A stretch of 64,000 bases of DNA, taken from assembly GCF_029892095.1 (NCBI RefSeq), contig NZ_JARZAE010000004.1:2480001-2544000 (forward strand), written 5' to 3'. The notes beneath the pieces are model-generated. The model searched no databases and was not told the origin of the DNA. It saw nothing but the letters and a program-made list of their open reading frames with translations. This DNA comes from Kitasatospora sp. MAP12-44. Its GTDB lineage: Bacteria; Actinomycetota; Actinomycetes; Streptomycetales; Streptomycetaceae. The translations under genes and the position numbers were made by a program. Shown here piece by piece: positions 61,501-64,000 of this stretch (position 1 is its first letter; each line of letters begins with the position of its first letter).

Positions 61501-62052
61501 AGCGGCATCACCGCGCTGCACCGACCACAGCACACCGTTCACGCCCACCGCCGAAGCGGCCGCACGCGGCGCCACCGTCACCTGCACACTCGACGGCGAG
61601 GCGGCCGCCAGCGCCGACGGGCTCAGCGGAACCCCCTGCGCACGCCCCGCCGCTGGAGCGACCCGCACCGGCAGCGAACCGGCCTGCACCGCCGCACCGG
61701 CCTTGCCACCGGGGGCCGCCAGCACGGCGGCCGCACTGCCCGACGGCCAGACAGTCTTCGTCGGCTGCCACTTCGGCATCGGCTTCGGCTGCTGGTAGTG
61801 GCCCTTCACCGCCGCCACCGGTATCGACTTGTCATGCGCCACAGCCGGCGCCGGATGCACCCCGGCAGCCAAAGCCACCGGCGCCGCCACGACGCTCCCA
61901 GCCGTCAGCGCGCCCGCCAGCAGGGCTACCGCCCAGCCGCGAGCAGCGCCGCGCCCATTTTGTCTCCCGGTCGCCTTATCGCGTTTCCCCGGTCCGGCCC
62001 ATGCCGAATCCCACAGTCCCCGCCCCTCGCCATCACAATGCCCGATGATCAT
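55591..62052 (-). CDS. Secreted RHS/YD-repeat polymorphic toxin with low-GC C-terminal tip
   Basis: The 2153-residue protein has a signal peptide or anchor (about 38-62), an Ala/Pro-rich region, a conserved actinobacterial RHS N-terminal domain (from PGGLEPKLGLSYDSQGVDGL), many YD repeats (TYDAAG, QYDALGRL, SYDPLRDL and so on) and the core-closing motif NNPITGSDPTGL near 1920. The last roughly 210 residues differ in base composition and sequence and end in WTVLRSYNWAG. That tip has a hydrophobic stretch (VNVAGAAAPFVTTLAIATSW to LAVDGLATVGSIW), an Ala-rich helical part and no HNH, DxxK or ADP-ribosyltransferase signature I can recognise. RHS proteins encapsulate and deliver C-terminal toxins. 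The start at 62052 has no convincing ribosome binding site. Confidence 0.88.
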   Translation of the reverse strand: MIIGHCDGEGRGLWDSAWAGPGKRDKATGRQNGRGAARGWAVALLAGALTAGSVVAAPVALAAGVHPAPAVAHDKSIPVAAVKGHYQQPKPMPKWQPTKTVWPSGSAAAVLAAPGGKAGAAVQAGSLPVRVAPAAGRAQGVPLSPSALAAASPSSVQVTVAPRAAASAVGVNGVLWSVQRGDAAAVSGAAHVALSYGQFQDAFGGDWASRLSLVELPACALTTPNVAACRVETPVAFHNDVKGQSLEADLAVPPAATQTTAQSGKAAGASAFAVRAAAAPMVLAAAASGSGSGGGGGDFTATSLKPSGSWQAGGSADAFDWSYQLPTPAVPGGLEPKLGLSYDSQGVDGLTSSTNNQASLVGDGWQLPQSFIERSYASCSQNPAGPTQTGDNCWSNSNTLTLSFNGNTTTLVKDDTTGTYRAQGDSNDRIDYLTGAANGAQGGEYFRVTTTDGTQYYFGMNQLPGWASGNAVTNSVWTEPVYATAAGQPCYNATFANSSCQQAYRWNLDYVVDTHQDAVSYFYTTEQGSYAPDLTTTASASYTRGGYLSKIQYGQRAGQVYATQPAGQVSFTVNGRCNTSPTGCDPSTLNSSTAANFPDVPYDLNCASGAACQTQSPTFWSQEELTGVQTSALVGSTLTPVDSWALTYSFPATGDSTTPSLWLNSITHTGQDTSGGGSSIALPAVVFTGRPLSNRVNVTNGYPPLTRQRLTGITTETGENITVGYSSAACAGGTPSDASQNGSLCFPDYWTPTGQTTPMLDWFNKFIVTAVTEQDPTGGSANDTVVTSYTPVGSPAWHYNDNPLTPTAQRTWDQWRGYQGMTVSTGTAPDPVTRTQYTYFRGMNGDTLPNSGTRTATVADSRGDPAVTDSDQFAGSTYETQEFNGSATVTDTIDDPWTSAATATHALTGGLPTQQAFLTGTADSKVYTPLASGSTRTTETDYTHDAYGRVSATNDQGDTSTTADDLCTTVSYADNTTAWILDKTAESKTVSVNCSTTPSLPANAVSDDLTFYDSSTTLGAPPTIGDATMTQHATSYTGSTPVYTTMQTTTVDQYGRPTAAYDALARKTATAYTPATGAEPTSVAVTDPLSHTTTTSYDPLRDLPLVKTDPAGYVTTQQYDALGRLTAVYQPGQSAPSPPNLKYTYTVSNSGPSVVDTYTLNDDDSYRLTEALYDAMLRTRETQTQTVDGGRTITDTMYNTDGWQSETTDPYYNSGAVSTTYVQAQVGQVPSETGYSYDQAGRKTAAIAYALGTQTWQTTTSYGGNFTTTVPPAGQTPTTVVTDARGQQTDLIQYKTGMPTDYVNDPAADYTDTKYTYTPAGKQATETDPAGNTWSWNYNLLGQQTDAYDPDTGHSQSTYDAAGQLTTSTDARSKQTTTTYDLDGRKTANYDTTTTQTLSAANKVAAWTYDTLKKGLPTATTSYSNGDTYTNTVLAYNNLGKPAANRINLTGEGTALVPTAGYTTTYGYSLTGRLTNQNDPAEGGLPAENLSYQYDQFGEPTTMSSGSGDYVRAVGYDEYGQPVQYSFGTSGNFATASYTYDPQTRDITDIQTSASTVSGTIDDLSYNYTNATVSKGAGLLVSTTDKQNAATTTDTQCFSYDYAARAQQAWTATDNCTATPTPGNSATVGGPIAPYWQSWTYDAAGNRTTQTDHDTTGNTTNDTTTTYQYPTAGSSTDQPHTLTNTTATGPGATANTATYTYDAAGNTSTINGGALGNQTLTWNDQGKLASDTTAAGLTTYVYDADGNQLLRRDPASTTLYAGDTQLVLTGTTVTGTRSYTIGGKTTAVRTSNNTVDYLAPDRQGTDQLTIDASTQAVTRRQYLPFGQTRGTTPTTWPGDNGYINGHNDTTTNLETLGARVYDTTTGRFLSADPIFETTDPTQTNGYDYAGNNPITGSDPTGLRSECGQNGDSACDPNAGPAAGGHGPGSCGDTDSCSPIVVHQPTRPTVSHPVKKAACHGFWGCVGHDFHGVVNVAGAAAPFVTTLAIATSWIPGVDAITAGLSLAVDGLATVGSIWNVATDFTDNGSGAFDQWQTYADAGGALLGVAGFGTSIRSVVRASAKESAENAVSELAAKARLKNSGNPLTKKDALAARAALPGARASLSASSLASGYANSFDRAVNAAGVAESVPTNVGEGSWNPWTVLRSYNWAG

Positions 62053-62334
62053 GCCAGTCAGAGCGCGACCGTATCAGAGAGGAGAAGTTGGTGGAGACTA
62101 TTTTTCTGGCAGCCTTCGCATGCCTATTCCGCCAGCCGGAAAATGCCACCTGTGAAATTTCCAGCCTAAGGCGACAAGGCGCTAGGGGTCATCTCATACC
62201 CTCACTGACCTGCCACTTTTGGCGACAATCGCGCCAGATGGTGCCATATCGGACGCACCTTGCCCCCTTATTTGCCAGCACCGTATCGTCTCGACCTGCA
62301 CCCGCTGCGATCCGTCGCATGAGGGGCTTTGTAA

Positions 62335-64000
62335 ATGTCTAGCAAAGAGGATTTCGTGCCAAGTAAAAGCAGCAAAATGATCGGGCAATTCCCGGTCGGC
62401 AAAAAAGCGTCAGCATTCGTGGCCGCGGGAGTGCTCGCCTCCACCGTGTTCGGCGCGACTCCGGCCGCGTTCGCAGCCACCCCGGGCGCGCCCGCGGGAG
62501 CCGTCCCCATCCATGCGGCGCCCGCGGCGCCCGCTCCCAAGCAGCCGACCAATCTGTCCGCGATGGAGAGCGGGCAGGGGCCCACGGTGGCGGAGAAGGC
62601 GGCCATGGTCGCCGCTGCCGCCCAGGCGCACACGAGCGGCAAGCCGGTCGTGGTGGACGCGCTGACCACCGAGAGCCAGCAGGTGGTGGCGCAGCCCAAG
62701 GGCGGGTTCGCGCTGACAGGTAGTCCGAAGCCGGTGCGGACGAAGGAGTCGGGCGTCTGGAAGCCCGTCGACACGACGCTGCGCAAGGGCGCGGACGGCA
62801 TGCTGTCGCCGGTGGCGACCGCGTACGGCTCGGTGCGGTTCTCCGGTGGCGGTAGGGCTCCGCTGGCGGTGACGTCCTCCGGTGGCGCCAGCTACTCGGT
62901 CTCCTGGCCGACCGCGCTGCCGACGCCGACTGTCAGCGGCGGCACGGCGACGTACGCGGAGGTCCTGCCGGGCGTCGACCTGACGGTGTCGGCCACCGTG
63001 AGCGGCGGCTTCAGTGACGTACTGGTCGTCAAGAACGCTCAGGCCGCGAAGAATCCGGCGCTGGCCGGGCTCAAACTGGCCGCGCAGGTGGCCGGTGGCA
63101 AGCTGGCCGCCGCCAAGGCACAGGACGGGGTCGCGGTCACCGGCGGCGCGGACGGCGCGGTGCTGGAGTCGGCCACGCCGATGATGTGGGACTCCAACAC
63201 GACCCTGCCCGCCGCCGCTGCTCCGCAGGCCAAGAGCGCGGCGCGCGCAGGCGCCCTGACTCAGAGTCAGGCGGTGACTGCCAAGGTCGCCCCCGATGCC
63301 TCGGATGCCGCCCATCCCGGCGCCGCCGCCCGCATCGCCGTCGTCGCCACCAAGGCCGACGCCCACTCGCTGACCCTGATCCCCGACACCAAGTTCCTCA
63401 CCAACGCCGCTGCGGCGTTCCCCGAGTTCATCGACCCGACGTTCAACTGGCACCCCGCGTCGGCTAATTCACCCGCCTTCGACGAGGTGAAGCAGGGCTC
63501 GCCCTGCAACGGCAGCTCACTCTTCAACAACTACAGCTCCGCCGGCGACGGCGGCCAGCTCGGCGTCGGCGTCAACGGCTGGAGCACCTGCCAGGGCATC
63601 ATGCGGACCTACTACCAGTGGTCACTGCCGACCGTGATCTGGGGAGCGGACATCAGCTCCGCAACGGTCAACGCCACCAAGGTCTACTCCGCGTCCTGCA
63701 GTGAGAATCCGACCGTCTCCCTGCACTGGGCGGGCGGCATCGGCTCCGGGACGGACTGGAACAACCAGCCCGGCTATGGCGGTGATATCTCCAGCGCCCA
63801 GTTCGGCCCCTCCTACAACGCCAACTTCTGCCCGGGTAACGGCTCGGTCACCCACAGCCTGGACGTCACATCCCCGATCGCGCAATCCGCGTCCGGGCAC
63901 TGGGGCCAGTTCACCGCGGCCCTGACCGAGGACTCCTACGAGTCCTCCGGCAACGACCTGGGCTTCTCCCGCTTCTCCTCCAACCCGAGCCTGCAGATCT
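62335..64000 (+). CDS. Large secreted wall-type protein, N-terminal part (runs off the right edge)
   Basis: The open frame of 555 codons is unfinished at the window end. ATG 62335 follows GAGGGG by eight bases; GTG 62356 (AGAGG five bases away) is an alternative. A signal peptide spans about 15-47 (FVAAGVLASTVFGATPAAFAA). Then come GVWKPVDTTLRKG, VRFSGGG, VSWPTALPTPTVSGGTATYA and LPGVDLTVSATVSGGF, the wording of large streptomycete proteins usually annotated with LamG or DNRLRE domains. That family tends to sit next to secreted RHS genes, as it does here, being divergent with a 282-bp shared upstream region. A possible partner or carrier role is inference. Confidence 0.75.
   Translation, partial: MSSKEDFVPSKSSKMIGQFPVGKKASAFVAAGVLASTVFGATPAAFAATPGAPAGAVPIHAAPAAPAPKQPTNLSAMESGQGPTVAEKAAMVAAAAQAHTSGKPVVVDALTTESQQVVAQPKGGFALTGSPKPVRTKESGVWKPVDTTLRKGADGMLSPVATAYGSVRFSGGGRAPLAVTSSGGASYSVSWPTALPTPTVSGGTATYAEVLPGVDLTVSATVSGGFSDVLVVKNAQAAKNPALAGLKLAAQVAGGKLAAAKAQDGVAVTGGADGAVLESATPMMWDSNTTLPAAAAPQAKSAARAGALTQSQAVTAKVAPDASDAAHPGAAARIAVVATKADAHSLTLIPDTKFLTNAAAAFPEFIDPTFNWHPASANSPAFDEVKQGSPCNGSSLFNNYSSAGDGGQLGVGVNGWSTCQGIMRTYYQWSLPTVIWGADISSATVNATKVYSASCSENPTVSLHWAGGIGSGTDWNNQPGYGGDISSAQFGPSYNANFCPGNGSVTHSLDVTSPIAQSASGHWGQFTAALTEDSYESSGNDLGFSRFSSNPSLQI

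Overview
The window is high-GC actinobacterial chromosome. Codon use is strongly GC3-biased, GTG starts are common, and the gene set is typical of Streptomycetaceae (Streptomyces, Kitasatospora or Streptacidiphilus): glnE, a glnA2-type synthetase, nadE, panB and map in core-chromosome order, plus SARP, ROK, PadR and TetR regulators, several secreted glycosidases and an actinobacterial secreted RHS protein. I saw no rRNA, tRNA, CRISPR array or prophage.

Layout. 1-10.8 kb: the 5' end of a membrane protein, a cytochrome P450, an ArsC-like protein, a flavin/FMN-type PNPOx protein, an IS200/IS605 insertion with divergent tnpA and tnpB, DUF1697, DUF1152 and hemerythrin proteins, a lipoprotein esterase, and an operon of a ROK regulator and an unusual enolase-superfamily protein. 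11-20.8 kb: an SDR, a secreted CBM20 alpha-amylase, an ECF sigma factor with a frameshifted membrane partner, and a giant secreted amylopullulanase. The ROK, amylase and amylopullulanase promoters share CTGAAAC-type boxes, suggesting one small starch regulon. 21-31 kb: PAP2, glnE, a sortase-type wall protein, small and degenerate genes, a glutamine-synthetase-like gene and nadE. 31-48 kb: an EEP-family protein, a DHA2 efflux pump with its TetR regulator and palindromic operators, a frameshifted panB, a DrrAB-type ABC exporter, a large SARP regulator, a site-2 protease, an MFS transporter, map, a PrimPol-like protein and a PadR regulator. 48-54.4 kb: PNPOx, an APH-family kinase, a GH27 alpha-galactosidase, a lytic transglycosylase and a stand-alone hemC.

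54.4-64 kb is the most accessory part. A secreted RHS protein of about 2150 residues ends in a tip of about 210 residues whose base composition falls well below the rest of the window. It is followed on the same strand by an equally low-GC gene for a four-helix membrane protein with no recognised family. This is the layout of a polymorphic toxin with a cognate immunity protein. The tip has no nuclease signature I recognise but carries a hydrophobic stretch, so a membrane-active toxin neutralised by a membrane-embedded immunity protein is a plausible, untested reading. A large secreted wall-type protein is transcribed divergently from the RHS gene and runs off the window end.

Two genes (panB and the sigma-factor partner) each carry a single-base insertion in a C/G homopolymer, so sequencing error should be excluded before reading them as pseudogenes. 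Other unusual items are an enolase-superfamily protein whose metal-ligand positions read Asp-Gln-Gln, an apparently intact TnpB with a reprogrammable guide position, a DUF302 remnant, and a perfect 12-bp inverted repeat upstream of the wall protein.
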